In this document: positions 1 to 6,658 of the stretch, in pieces
Layout of the letters: every line of letters starts with the position of its first letter
How positions within the stretch are numbered: the stretch's first letter is position 1
Assembly (NCBI GenBank): GCA_050742535.1
Contig: JBOGIQ010000286.1
Span: 1 to 8,031, forward strand
Reading direction: 5' to 3'
Length of the DNA: 8,031 nt
From: Gp6-AA40 sp050742535
Lineage (GTDB): Bacteria > Acidobacteriota > Vicinamibacteria > Vicinamibacterales > UBA2999
Translations under genes and position numbers: made by a program
The notes under the pieces: model-generated
What the model was told of the DNA's origin: nothing
Databases searched by the model: none
The model's input: the letters and a program-made list of their open reading frames with translations, nothing else

Positions 1-37
1 CACTGATTCCGTGGCGCGAACCCTGCCGGGTCCGCGT

Positions 38-62
38 GGCGAGCCTGAAAGGCTCGCCCCAC
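38..62 (-). repeat. REP-like hairpin, GTGG-foot variant
   Basis: An 8-bp perfect stem (38-45 with 51-58) closes a TGAAA loop and is followed directly by CCAC at 59-62. On the minus strand this reads GTGG, stem, TTTCA, stem. It has the same architecture as the hairpins at 1936-1990, 6193-6221 and 6659-6687, but a different stem sequence (GGCGAGCC) and GTGG in place of GTAG. GTRG-type feet are typical of REP elements handled by RAYT transposases; membership in such a family is inferred. The rest of 1-193 shows no convincing gene or promoter. Confidence 0.6.
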
Positions 63-193
63 GGGATCTGCGCCTGACCCTGTACACTAAGTAGACCCAC
101 GGCAGGCGCGAGCGGCGTCGTCGCAGCGCCAGCTCCCGCACTACCGGACGTCCCGCAGGATCAGCGTTCACGGCGTCAACATTCAGGGCGAAC

Positions 194-1939
194 ATGAAGG
201 AGTGGAAACAGCGCGAGCGTGCACTCGAGCTCCTGTCCAGGGAGGTGGGATACGTCCGCAAACCTCACGGCGGGAAGCTGCGGGTTGCGCTGGCGTTTCC
301 GAATACCTACTTCGTCGGGATGTCGAACCTCGGCTTCCAGACCGTCTACAAGCTTTTCAACGAAGAACCCGACATCGTCTGCGAGCGCTTCTTTCTGCCG
401 CCGAAGAGCGAGCTTGCGGCGCAGGTGGCGGCCGGCGCGCCTCTCATCACGCTGGAATCGCAGACACCGGTTCGCGATTTCGACGTCGTGGCGTTCTCGG
501 TCTCGTTCGAATGGGATTACACCAACGTCCTGACCCTGCTTCGTCTGGCCGGAATCCCCGCGCGCGCTGAACAGCGGACGCATCACGACCCGCTGGTCCT
601 GATTGGCGGCGCCGTGACCTTCGTGAACCCGGAACCGCTCGCGCTCTTTGCCGACGTGATCGCGGCGGGCGAGGGCGAAGCGCTCATCCCGGCGCTGCTG
701 AAGGCATTCAAGCAGGCGTCCGACCGCGACGATCTCCTGCGGCGGCTCGTAGCGGAACGCGGCTATTACGTGCCCTCGTTCTACGACGTGGAGTACGCGG
801 GGAACGGCTCGATCGCCGCCTTCGCGGCGCGGCCGGGAACGGACGCACCGGCGGTCGTGAAAAAAGCGGCGCTCAAGACCACCGAGGCCGTGGACCCGCC
901 GGCGACGACGATCTTTACGCCCGAGACCGAGTTCGGATCGCGCTTCCTCGTCGAGGTCGTGCGTGGATGCGCGAATCTCTGCCGCTTCTGCTGGGCCGGC
1001 TACAACTACCTCCCGGTGCGGGCGTTTCCGAAGGACCGGATTCTGGAGCTGGCCAGGCGGGCGCAGCCGTATTCGAGCCGTGCGGGTCTTGTCTCGATCG
1101 CGCTGTGCGACCACCCCGAGATCGAGGCGATTCTGACGGAGCTGGTCGCGATGGGCTACGCCATCAGTCCGGCGTCGCTGCGACTCGACGATCTGACGCC
1201 GACCATTCTCGATCTGCTGCGACGCAGCGGCGAGCGGACGATCACGATTGCTCCCGAAACGGGCTCGGACCGACTGCGCCGCGTCATCAACAAGACGGTC
1301 ACCAACGACGAGATTCTGAAGGCCGCGGACATGATCTTCGCGGCCGGTTTCGAGAATCTGAAGCTGTACTTCATGATCGGGCTGCCGACGGAAACGGACG
1401 AGGATCTGACGGCGATTCGTGATCTGACGCTGCAGCTTCGCGACGTCATGATGCGGCATGCACGCCCCCGTGGACAGGTCGGGCGCATCGTCGGCAGCGT
1501 GAACCCGCTGGTACCGAAGCCGGGGACGGCCTACCAGTGGCTGCCGATGACCGACGACCGCACCCTGGCCAGGATCATCAAGCGGATGCAGACGCTCGTG
1601 GCCGGCATCGACAACGTGTACTTCAACATCAAGTCCGAGCGGCATTCGTTTTACCAGGCCCTGCTGTCGCTGGGTGACCGCCGCGTCGCCCCCGCCATCG
1701 AGGCGGCCGAGCGCAACGGCGGCAACTGGCGCGCCGCCGTCTCCGAATCGGGGGTCGACGCCGGCTTCTTCGTGTTCCGCGACCGATCGGCCGACGCCGT
1801 GCTGCCCTGGGACATCATCGACGGCGGCATGAAGGACGCGTTCTTCAGGAGCGAGTTCGAGAAGGGTCTGCGCGAGGAGTGGACGCTGCCACCGAAGCGG
1901 CAGAAGGAAAACGCCCGCCTCCTCCCGGTGCTGCAGTAG
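194..1939 (+). CDS. B12-binding-type radical SAM protein (TIGR03960-like)
   Basis: A 581-residue predicted cytoplasmic Fe-S enzyme. The N-terminal part, about residues 25-190, looks like the cobalamin-binding-type domain found in front of many radical SAM cores (segments VAFSVSFEWDY and GGAVTFVNPEPLALFADV). The core carries the CxxxCxxC cluster motif at C259, C263 and C266, which would bind the 4Fe-4S cluster and SAM. It also has the family-typical APETGS (353-358) and MIGLPTETDEDL (from about 394). The start is supported by AGGG at 185-188, five bases before ATG. The closest family I recall is TIGR03960, whose substrate is unknown and whose partner is often a DUF2344 protein encoded next door or fused. 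No such partner is seen here: the next gene downstream is convergent, and the 193 bases upstream are non-coding. The TAG stop lies inside the GTAG foot of the following hairpin. The radical SAM call is firm; the subfamily is less certain. Confidence 0.85.
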   Translation: MKEWKQRERALELLSREVGYVRKPHGGKLRVALAFPNTYFVGMSNLGFQTVYKLFNEEPDIVCERFFLPPKSELAAQVAAGAPLITLESQTPVRDFDVVAFSVSFEWDYTNVLTLLRLAGIPARAEQRTHHDPLVLIGGAVTFVNPEPLALFADVIAAGEGEALIPALLKAFKQASDRDDLLRRLVAERGYYVPSFYDVEYAGNGSIAAFAARPGTDAPAVVKKAALKTTEAVDPPATTIFTPETEFGSRFLVEVVRGCANLCRFCWAGYNYLPVRAFPKDRILELARRAQPYSSRAGLVSIALCDHPEIEAILTELVAMGYAISPASLRLDDLTPTILDLLRRSGERTITIAPETGSDRLRRVINKTVTNDEILKAADMIFAAGFENLKLYFMIGLPTETDEDLTAIRDLTLQLRDVMMRHARPRGQVGRIVGSVNPLVPKPGTAYQWLPMTDDRTLARIIKRMQTLVAGIDNVYFNIKSERHSFYQALLSLGDRRVAPAIEAAERNGGNWRAAVSESGVDAGFFVFRDRSADAVLPWDIIDGGMKDAFFRSEFEKGLREEWTLPPKRQKENARLLPVLQ

Positions 1940-1990
1940 GGCGCCCCTTCAGGGGTGCCGGCGCGAGGCACCGCTGAAGCGGTGCCCTAC
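1936..1990. repeat. REPIN/BIME-like inverted hairpin pair
   Basis: Two hairpins face each other. The first is GTAG (1936-1939), an 8-bp stem 1940-1947/1952-1959 with one G-T pair, and loop TTCA (1948-1951). The second is stem 1967-1974/1979-1986, perfect over 8 bp, loop TGAA (1975-1978), then CTAC (1987-1990). The second is the same design on the opposite strand. The spacer is 7 bases. GTAG feet and inverted pairing are hallmarks of REPINs/BIMEs. The pair fills the gap between two convergent genes, and the TAG in each foot is a stop codon: 1937-1939 for the radical SAM gene and 1987-1989 (minus) for the SpoVG-like gene. It could act as a bidirectional terminator or 3'-end RNA stabiliser, but there is no T-tract. 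Confidence 0.7.
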
Positions 1991-2292
1991 GACGCAACCG
2001 CGGTCTTCTCCTCGTGCTCGGCGTAGGCCTGCAGAATCAGCTCGCGCAGCCGTTCCTGTGCCGCAGGATCCCCGGTCACCGGCCGCAGCAGCGCGAACGT
2101 CCGGCGCTCTCCGCCGACGGTGTACTGCCGCGCCGGAAACGTCACGTTGCGACCGTTGCCGCTGCGCCGCTCCCACACCGTGAATCCAATCAGCTTGAGA
2201 CCGTCGAGGACGCCCTCGGTGAAATGCAGTTCCGCCTCGGCGAGCTTGCCCGGCAGCGGGTTCTTCTCGTTCTGAATGATTTTGACGAGCAC
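1987..2292 (-). CDS. small SpoVG-like protein, function unknown
   Basis: A 101-residue protein starting MLVKIIQNEKNPLPGK from a GTG codon. I chose this start because GGAGG lies five bases upstream (2298-2302 on the plus strand). The open frame continues to 2526, but the extra 78 residues are arginine- and alanine-rich, look non-coding, and have no better ribosome site. The body reads as short beta strands (AEAELHF, GLKLIGFTVWE), then VTFPARQY and RTFALLRP, then a C-terminal helix (about 76-96, QERLRELILQAYAEHEE). The order matches the SpoVG fold: strands, a G..V..P.R turn, then a helix ending near AYxE. SpoVG proteins are small nucleic-acid-binding regulators, so a similar role is only inferred from layout, not from a clear family match. 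The gene is convergent with the radical SAM gene and divergent from the exported protein gene. Its TAG stop lies in a GTAG hairpin foot. Confidence 0.7.
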   Translation of the reverse strand: MLVKIIQNEKNPLPGKLAEAELHFTEGVLDGLKLIGFTVWERRSGNGRNVTFPARQYTVGGERRTFALLRPVTGDPAAQERLRELILQAYAEHEEKTAVAS

Positions 2293-2297
2293 GGCTT

Positions 2298-2302
2298 CCT
2301 CC
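2298..2302 (-). promoter_or_regulatory. ribosome binding site GGAGG deciding a GTG start
   Basis: On the minus strand GGAGG precedes GTG (2292-2290) with a five-base spacer. It is the strongest Shine-Dalgarno match seen in the window and fixes the start of the SpoVG-like gene well inside a longer open frame. No clear promoter could be assigned in the 246-bp divergent gap 2293-2538. Confidence 0.75.
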
Positions 2303-2538
2303 ACAGGATGACTTGCCCGCCGCGACTCGATGAGCGACGGCGGGGCGCTGGCGAAAGGCATCAAGGCAAACACGCGGCCGCTCCGCGAGCTGCCGGTCTG
2401 TCTCCGCAACTGACGCAGTTTCAGGAGTTGTGCGTTACGGGAGGGGACGCGTTCGATCCGGGCCGCCGCAGCTGACAACGAGTGTTGCGAAAGACCCAGG
2501 AGCCGAAATGCCTCGGCCGGCGTCAATTAGTCAGACGC

Positions 2539-3252
2539 ATGCAGGGACCCACGAAACCCATCGTGCTGGCGGCGGCGATCGTTCTGGCAGCAGCGAACCT
2601 GGTCGCGCAGAACCTCAAGGGAGATTTCTACCTGGACATCCCCGGCCATACCTATTCACCGGTGACGCCCGCAGCGCCGTACGTTCCGCACTTCAACGGA
2701 ATTGGCGCGACTTCTCATCCGAAGTACGTTACCTCGCTGAAACTCACACTGCTGTCAGTGGACGTTTCAGACTTCGTCTACGGTGACTACTTCACCTATG
2801 AAGTGCTTGTCGAGAACACCGGAAGTGCTCCGGTCATTCTTCCATGGTCACCAAACAAGGGTGCGTTCGCCCGACCAGTCCAATACATACCGGCGGGATT
2901 CCGGACGGGGTCGCTACATCTTCAGGTCGAATCAGCCGGCAGTGCCGATTGGCTGGCGATGCTCGACGGTCAATCGCTGTTAGGCTCGAACGAGGTGCCC
3001 GGTAGTCTGCTCGAACTTGCGCCGGGGCGGACTGCCCGCGTTCGTGTGCCTGCACAATGGTCCGCGACCATGCCGGAAGGACGCGCGGCGGTGCTGCGAC
3101 AGCCCGACGGCGAAGTCCGTGTCCGAGCGGTGTTTTCCGTGACGCCGGCAGCTGGCGATGGATCGCGGGCCATCGGGACTGCCGATTACGTTCCCCTGAC
3201 CCGCTCCAGCAACACAATCAAAGTGAGGGTGATGCCGCGTGAGCTGCGGTAG
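2539..3252 (+). CDS. exported protein of unknown function
   Basis: A 237-residue protein from ATG 2539. I do not recognise the family. Residues 1-24 form a signal peptide: a short n-region with one lysine, a hydrophobic core (IVLAAAIVLAAANLV) and likely cleavage near residues 23-24. The mature part seems rich in beta strand. One stretch, about 70-100 (DYFTYEVLVENTGSAPVILPWSP), resembles the Ig-like/CARDB style of extracellular beta-sandwich, and another reads GRTARVRVPAQWSA. No catalytic motif, lipobox or C-terminal sorting signal is visible. A GTG at 2482 would add 19 residues and give an unusually long basic n-region, so the ATG is preferred, although neither start has a clear ribosome site. 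The TAG stop again lies in a GTAG sequence that begins an imperfect palindrome. The gene is monocistronic, with divergent and convergent neighbours. Confidence 0.7.
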   Translation: MQGPTKPIVLAAAIVLAAANLVAQNLKGDFYLDIPGHTYSPVTPAAPYVPHFNGIGATSHPKYVTSLKLTLLSVDVSDFVYGDYFTYEVLVENTGSAPVILPWSPNKGAFARPVQYIPAGFRTGSLHLQVESAGSADWLAMLDGQSLLGSNEVPGSLLELAPGRTARVRVPAQWSATMPEGRAAVLRQPDGEVRVRAVFSVTPAAGDGSRAIGTADYVPLTRSSNTIKVRVMPRELR

Positions 3253-3286
3253 GGCGTTGAGCTGCGGCAGGACGCCGGACCTACCG
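3247..3286. repeat. palindrome at gene end, degenerate REP-like
   Basis: Outer arms CGGTAGG (3247-3253) and CCTACCG (3280-3286) are perfect inverted copies. An inner stem GGCGT/ACGCC (3253-3257 with 3272-3276) encloses a 14-base loop. GTAG at 3249-3252 contains the TAG stop of the exported protein gene, and CTAC is at 3281-3284. A direct repeat GAGCTGCGGYAGG (3241-3253 and 3259-3271) overlaps it. It lies in the short convergent gap before acpS and could act as a terminator, though there is no T-tract. Confidence 0.45.
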
Positions 3287-3294
3287 TGTCAGAG

Positions 3295-3672
3295 CTATCG
3301 CACGAGCATCACGTGAGCGATGGCGAGGTCCCGAGAGTGGGTGATCGTCAGCAGCGAGCCGGTGGCGCCCAACTCCCCAAATCTCTTCGCGGCACCGTCG
3401 TGGAACTCCAGCCGCGGCGGCCCGTGGTGGCGAACGACTTCGATGCCGGTCCAGAACACACCGCGGGAATGGCCGGTGCCGAGCGCCTTCATGGCCGCCT
3501 CCTTCGCCGCGAAGCGAGCGGCGAATGACGACGCGAAATCGCGGCGGCGCCGGCAGTAGGCGATTTCGCCGGCCGTGAACACCCGGTCGACGAACCGATC
3601 GCCCCAACGCTCGATCGATTCGGCGATGCGGTGGATTTCGGTTGCGTCGATACCGATGCCGACGATATCCAT
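3295..3672 (-). CDS. acpS: holo-[acyl-carrier-protein] synthase
   Basis: A 125-residue cytoplasmic enzyme that moves 4'-phosphopantetheine from coenzyme A onto the conserved serine of apo-acyl carrier protein, switching it on for fatty acid synthesis. Length fits the AcpS class (about 120-130 residues, acting as a trimer). Signature 1 is at the N-terminus (GIGIDATEIHRI), with the magnesium-binding aspartate at D9. Signature 2 is RFAAKEAAMKALGTG, with K57 and E58 at the same numbers as in the E. coli enzyme. The C-terminal part carries the usual W.GIEVVR..GPPRLEFHDGAA and the SLLTITHSRDLAIAHVML ending, close to the family's SLSH....A.A.V. AGGA about nine bases upstream of ATG is a possible ribosome site. 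The gene is divergent from pgeF across only 46 bp, most of it an octamer tandem repeat. Confidence 0.95.
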   Translation of the reverse strand: MDIVGIGIDATEIHRIAESIERWGDRFVDRVFTAGEIAYCRRRRDFASSFAARFAAKEAAMKALGTGHSRGVFWTGIEVVRHHGPPRLEFHDGAAKRFGELGATGSLLTITHSRDLAIAHVMLVR

Positions 3673-3684
3673 GTAGCTTGATCC

Positions 3685-3715
3685 TAGTTGGATAGTTGGA
3701 TAGTTGGATAGTTGG
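3685..3715. repeat. TAGTTGGA octamer tandem repeat
   Basis: Nearly four perfect copies of TAGTTGGA run from 3685 to 3715 and take up most of the 46-bp gap between the divergent starts of acpS (3672) and pgeF (3719). The array ends three bases before the pgeF ATG. No Shine-Dalgarno for pgeF and no recognisable promoter remains in the gap. Confidence 0.9.
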
Positions 3716-3718
3716 TAG

Positions 3719-4501
3719 ATGCCCCTTCCTCCGCTTCCGGACTCGTTCTACTGGGCAGACGCGCCGTGGGGCGCCGCGCTGCGATGTCGACCGCTCGACG
3801 AGCTGGCGAATCACGTCTTCACGACGCGGCAGTTGCCGCTGAATCACTCCGATTACGAACGGCTGGCGCACGCGGTGGGTGTCGAACACGTGGTGACGCT
3901 GACCCAGGTACACGGCGCGTCGGCCGTCGTCATTCGTCGCGGCTCCTCGCCACCGGCAGCACCGCCGGAGGCCGACATCCTCGTCTCCAACGACCCGGCC
4001 GCTGCCATAGCGGTTCGCGCCGCCGACTGCGTTCCGATTCTGATGGCGGATCGGGTGACCGGAGCTGTCGCCGCGGTGCACGCCGGATGGCGCGGCACCG
4101 CAGCTCGTGCCGCGGTGTCGGCAGTGAACGCCATGCAGCACGAGTTCGGAACGCATCCGCGGAACGTGGTTGCCGCGATTGGTCCGAGCATCGGTCCCTG
4201 CTGCTATCAGGTCGGATCGGATCTGGTCGATGCATTCGCCGCCGCCGGTCACGAACGCTATCTCATCGAACGCTGGTTCTCGACACCGCCGCCGCCGAGA
4301 GGGTCGCGGGAACGCCCGCAGCTACGGCTCGATGTTGGCGGAGCGAACCGCGATCAGCTCGTTCTTGCCGGTGTGCCGGAACGGCAGATTTACGACGCCC
4401 GCCTCTGTACGGCCATGCATCTGGAGGTGCTGACCTCTTATCGGGCGGAAAAAGAAAACGCCGGCCGGATCGCTGGCGTGATCGTCGCCACCCGGCGGTA
4501 G
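3719..4501 (+). CDS. pgeF: peptidoglycan editing factor PgeF (YfiH/DUF152)
   Basis: A 260-residue member of the YfiH/DUF152 family, long labelled multicopper polyphenol oxidase or laccase domain. In E. coli the protein is cytoplasmic and keeps L-serine out of position 1 of the peptidoglycan stem peptide. Family motifs appear in order: TQVHG with H65, RAADCVPIL with C104, VHAGWRGT with H121 and R125, and AIGPSIGPCCYQVG (154-166). H65, C104 and H121 are the expected metal-binding set. LDVGGANRDQL replaces the usual L.aANr.QL, and the ending TSYRAEKENAGR matches the family's S.RR....GR region. An in-frame TAG directly precedes the ATG, so no longer form is possible. No ribosome site is visible, only the octamer repeat. 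The serine hydrolase starts ten bases after the stop, suggesting co-transcription. Confidence 0.93.
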   Translation: MPLPPLPDSFYWADAPWGAALRCRPLDELANHVFTTRQLPLNHSDYERLAHAVGVEHVVTLTQVHGASAVVIRRGSSPPAAPPEADILVSNDPAAAIAVRAADCVPILMADRVTGAVAAVHAGWRGTAARAAVSAVNAMQHEFGTHPRNVVAAIGPSIGPCCYQVGSDLVDAFAAAGHERYLIERWFSTPPPPRGSRERPQLRLDVGGANRDQLVLAGVPERQIYDARLCTAMHLEVLTSYRAEKENAGRIAGVIVATRR

Positions 4502-4511
4502 AATCCGCACC

Positions 4512-6140
4512 ATGCGCAACCGACTCGGCGTCAGCCTGATCGTCATCGCCGCCGCCGCATTTCCGGGAGGCGGCACCGCCGCCCAGGCGCCCGTCGCGTC
4601 GATCAAGCCGGACGTGGACAAGCTGTTTTCTTCACGATGGACGACGAGCACGCCTGGGTGTGCGGTCGGCGCGGACGTGAAAGGCCAGCCGGTGGTGCGG
4701 GCGGCGTACGGAATGGCTGATCTCGAACACGACGTGCCGAACACGCCCGAGACCATCTTCGAGGTCGGCTCCGTGTCGAAGCAGTTCACGGCCGCGGCCG
4801 TGCTGCTGCTGGCGCGCGACGGCAAGCTGTCGCTCGACGACAAGGTGCGCAAGCACATCCCGGAGATGCCCGATGTCGCCGCGGACATCACCATCCGGCA
4901 GATGCTCAATCACACCGCGGGGCTGCGTGACTGGGGAAGTCTGGCCTCGATTGCCGGGTGGCCGCGCACCACCCGGGTTCACACCCACGCGCACGTCCTC
5001 GACATCGTCAGCCGCCAACGGATGCTGAACTTCGAGCCTGGCACGCGATGGTCGTACAGCAACACGGGCTACAACCTGGCCGCGATCCTCGTCAGCCGCG
5101 TCAGCGGGATGTCGTTCGCCGACTTCACCAGGACGCGGCTCTTCGAGCCGCTGGGAATGAAGGACACGTCGTGGCGCGATGACTACACCCGAATCGTCAA
5201 GCGCCGCGCCATCGCCTATGGCGAGCAGAAGGCGGTCTTCTCGACGCTGATGCCGTTCGAAAACGTTCACGGCAACGGTGGCCTGCTGACGACCGTTGGC
5301 GACCTGATGAAGTGGAACGCGAACTTCGTGAACCCGGTCGTCGGCGATGCGCGGTTCGTGGCGGACATGGAGCGGCGGACGAAGTTCAACGACGGCCGCG
5401 AGCACGAGTACGCGCTCGGGCTTTACGTGGACACGTACCGCGGACGACGCGAAGTCGATCACAGCGGAGGCACGGCCGGTTATGTTGCCCACCTGTCGCG
5501 CTACCCTGATCACGGTGTTTCCGTCGCGGTGATCTGCAATGTCACGAGCGGAAACGCGACGAACAACGCGAAGGCGATCGCCGACCTGCTGCTTCCGCCG
5601 GGCCGCGCGGCCGACTCACCGGCGTCGGAACCACTCAACGCGGAGGAAGGCCCCCGCTACGCCGGACTCTACCGATCGCTGAAGCCCGCGGGCGTCGTCA
5701 CGATCTCCGTTCAGAAAGACAGGCTCGTTTCGAGCACCTTTGGAGCGCTGACGCGTGTGGCACGGCATCGATTCGATGCCGGCGGTGCGTACGTCCTGGA
5801 ATTCGATGGACGGTTCCTGCGCGTGACCGATGAATTCGGTACCGCCGATGACTACGAACGCGTGGAGCCGTGGAAGCCCGGCGTGCAGGAGTTGAAGCCG
5901 ATCGCGGGGCGCTACGTCAGTGACGAACTGGAGCTGACGGTGAACCTCGCGCTGGACGGCGATCGCCTCGTCGTCAACAGGGGACCGGCAGGCACGCTGC
6001 AGCTGAATCCGGTGTTCCCCGATGGTTTTCAGTCCGGCGCAGGCTGGGTCGTCGTACGGCGGGACGGCTCCGGACGCGTGACTGGCTTCAGCGTGAATCA
6101 GGACCGCGTCTGGGATCTGCGCTTCGATCGTCTGCCGTGA
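4512..6140 (+). CDS. exported serine hydrolase, beta-lactamase class C/S12 type
   Basis: A 542-residue secreted or periplasmic protein. Residues 1-25 form a signal peptide (MRNRLGVSLIVIAAAAFPGG, with likely cleavage near TAA-Q). The catalytic domain, about 30-365, has the three penicillin-binding-type motifs: SxxK at S87-K90 (EVGSVSKQFT), YSN at 182-184 (RWSYSNTGYN) and HSGG at 317-320, the place of the KTG box. The conserved LLNHTAGL-like segment is MLNHTAGLRDW (131-141). The C-terminal 160 residues look like two small beta-barrel, lipocalin-like units (from RYAGLY at 382 and RYVSDELELTVNLAL near 465), a common tail on S12 hydrolases. The family includes D-amino-acid peptidases, esterases and beta-lactamases, so the substrate cannot be read from sequence. 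Ten bases separate it from pgeF, which hints at a cell-wall role. There is no clear ribosome site of its own. Confidence 0.88.
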   Translation: MRNRLGVSLIVIAAAAFPGGGTAAQAPVASIKPDVDKLFSSRWTTSTPGCAVGADVKGQPVVRAAYGMADLEHDVPNTPETIFEVGSVSKQFTAAAVLLLARDGKLSLDDKVRKHIPEMPDVAADITIRQMLNHTAGLRDWGSLASIAGWPRTTRVHTHAHVLDIVSRQRMLNFEPGTRWSYSNTGYNLAAILVSRVSGMSFADFTRTRLFEPLGMKDTSWRDDYTRIVKRRAIAYGEQKAVFSTLMPFENVHGNGGLLTTVGDLMKWNANFVNPVVGDARFVADMERRTKFNDGREHEYALGLYVDTYRGRREVDHSGGTAGYVAHLSRYPDHGVSVAVICNVTSGNATNNAKAIADLLLPPGRAADSPASEPLNAEEGPRYAGLYRSLKPAGVVTISVQKDRLVSSTFGALTRVARHRFDAGGAYVLEFDGRFLRVTDEFGTADDYERVEPWKPGVQELKPIAGRYVSDELELTVNLALDGDRLVVNRGPAGTLQLNPVFPDGFQSGAGWVVVRRDGSGRVTGFSVNQDRVWDLRFDRLP

Positions 6141-6192
6141 CCACGGCCTTCGCCAAGTCGTCAGGGACGCAGGCGCCATCGCGGCAGAAGGC

Positions 6193-6221
6193 AAGGTCCG
6201 CCTGAAGGCGGACACTACGTG
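6193..6221 (-). repeat. REP-like hairpin, copy 1 of an identical pair
   Basis: On the minus strand this reads GTAG (6218-6215), T, then a 7-bp perfect stem GTCCGCC/GGCGGAC closing a TTCA loop. All 29 bases are identical, and in the same orientation, to 6659-6687. The TAG stop of the RNase H-like gene is inside its GTAG foot. It also ends the short convergent gap after the serine hydrolase. No T-tract follows, so a terminator role is uncertain. Confidence 0.8.
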
Positions 6222-6658
6222 GAGGAAGCGGCCTCGTCCATCGCTTCGTTGGCGAGGCGATCGGCGTCCTTGTTGAACTCGCGCCGGACGTGCTCGAAGG
6301 TGACGCGGCCGATGCGGCGCGTCATCGCCCGCGCCTCCTCGTAGAGCGGCAACAATCCCGCGTTCTTGACGCGGTACTGACCGAGCATCTGTTTCACCAG
6401 CAGCTCTGAATCCGATCGGATGTGCAGCACGCTGATGCCGTTCGTCGCCGCCCATCGCAGCGCCGCCAGCAGCCCGCTGTACTCGGCGACGTTGTTCGTG
6501 GCGAGCGTCAGCGCTTCCTTCAGCTCGACGATCGAGCCGTCCTGGTGCTCGATGCGGACGCCGTAGCCGGCCGGCCCGGGATTCCCGCGCGAACCGCCAT
6601 CGATGTTGGCCGTCGCGGCCCCGCCCGATGCGGGCCCGAAGAGCGACGGTTGGCTCAA
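6215..6658 (-). CDS. ribonuclease HI-like protein
   Basis: A 147-residue cytoplasmic protein with the RNase H fold, expected to cut the RNA strand of RNA-DNA hybrids using two metal ions. The four acidic residues are in place: D20 in IDGGSRGNPGPAG, E59 in TNNVAEYSGL, D83 in IRSDSELLVKQM and D133 in NKDADRLANEA. The NPGPAGYG and AEYSGL forms place it with the compact prokaryotic RNase HI-like subgroup (as in the N-terminal domain of Mycobacterium Rv2228c), not with E. coli RnhA. I chose TTG 6658 (MSQPSLFG...) because everything upstream in frame is hairpin and tandem repeat; the longest open form from 6721 would begin inside the GGACCAA array. Evidence for a ribosome site is weak (GCGGA within the hairpin). 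It follows the zinc-ribbon gene on the same strand, an arrangement also known in actinobacteria. Confidence 0.85.
   Translation of the reverse strand: MSQPSLFGPASGGAATANIDGGSRGNPGPAGYGVRIEHQDGSIVELKEALTLATNNVAEYSGLLAALRWAATNGISVLHIRSDSELLVKQMLGQYRVKNAGLLPLYEEARAMTRRIGRVTFEHVRREFNKDADRLANEAMDEAASST

Noticed and set aside
77..94. Possible promoter with TACACT as -10
   Set aside because: No -35 match lies at the right distance; a single hexamer in non-coding DNA is not enough.
176..1645. 489-residue open frame on the minus strand
   Set aside because: It lies antisense to the radical SAM gene, is full of Arg, His and Asp typical of GC-rich shadow frames, and has no recognisable domain. The plus-strand gene has clear catalytic motifs and a ribosome site.
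1936..1990. Intrinsic terminator
   Set aside because: The hairpins are strong, but no T-tract follows on either strand, so it is reported as a REP-type repeat with only a possible terminator role.
2293..2526. Upstream 78-codon extension of the SpoVG-like gene
   Set aside because: Its composition looks non-coding, and the strong GGAGG-GTG start lies downstream.
3712..4539. 275-residue plus-strand frame overlapping pgeF
   Set aside because: It is Arg- and Ser-rich, shifted against pgeF, and has no motifs; pgeF in the other frame carries all family signatures.
4632..5513. 293-residue minus-strand frame inside the serine hydrolase gene
   Set aside because: It is a shadow frame antisense to a gene with intact SxxK, YSN and HSGG motifs.
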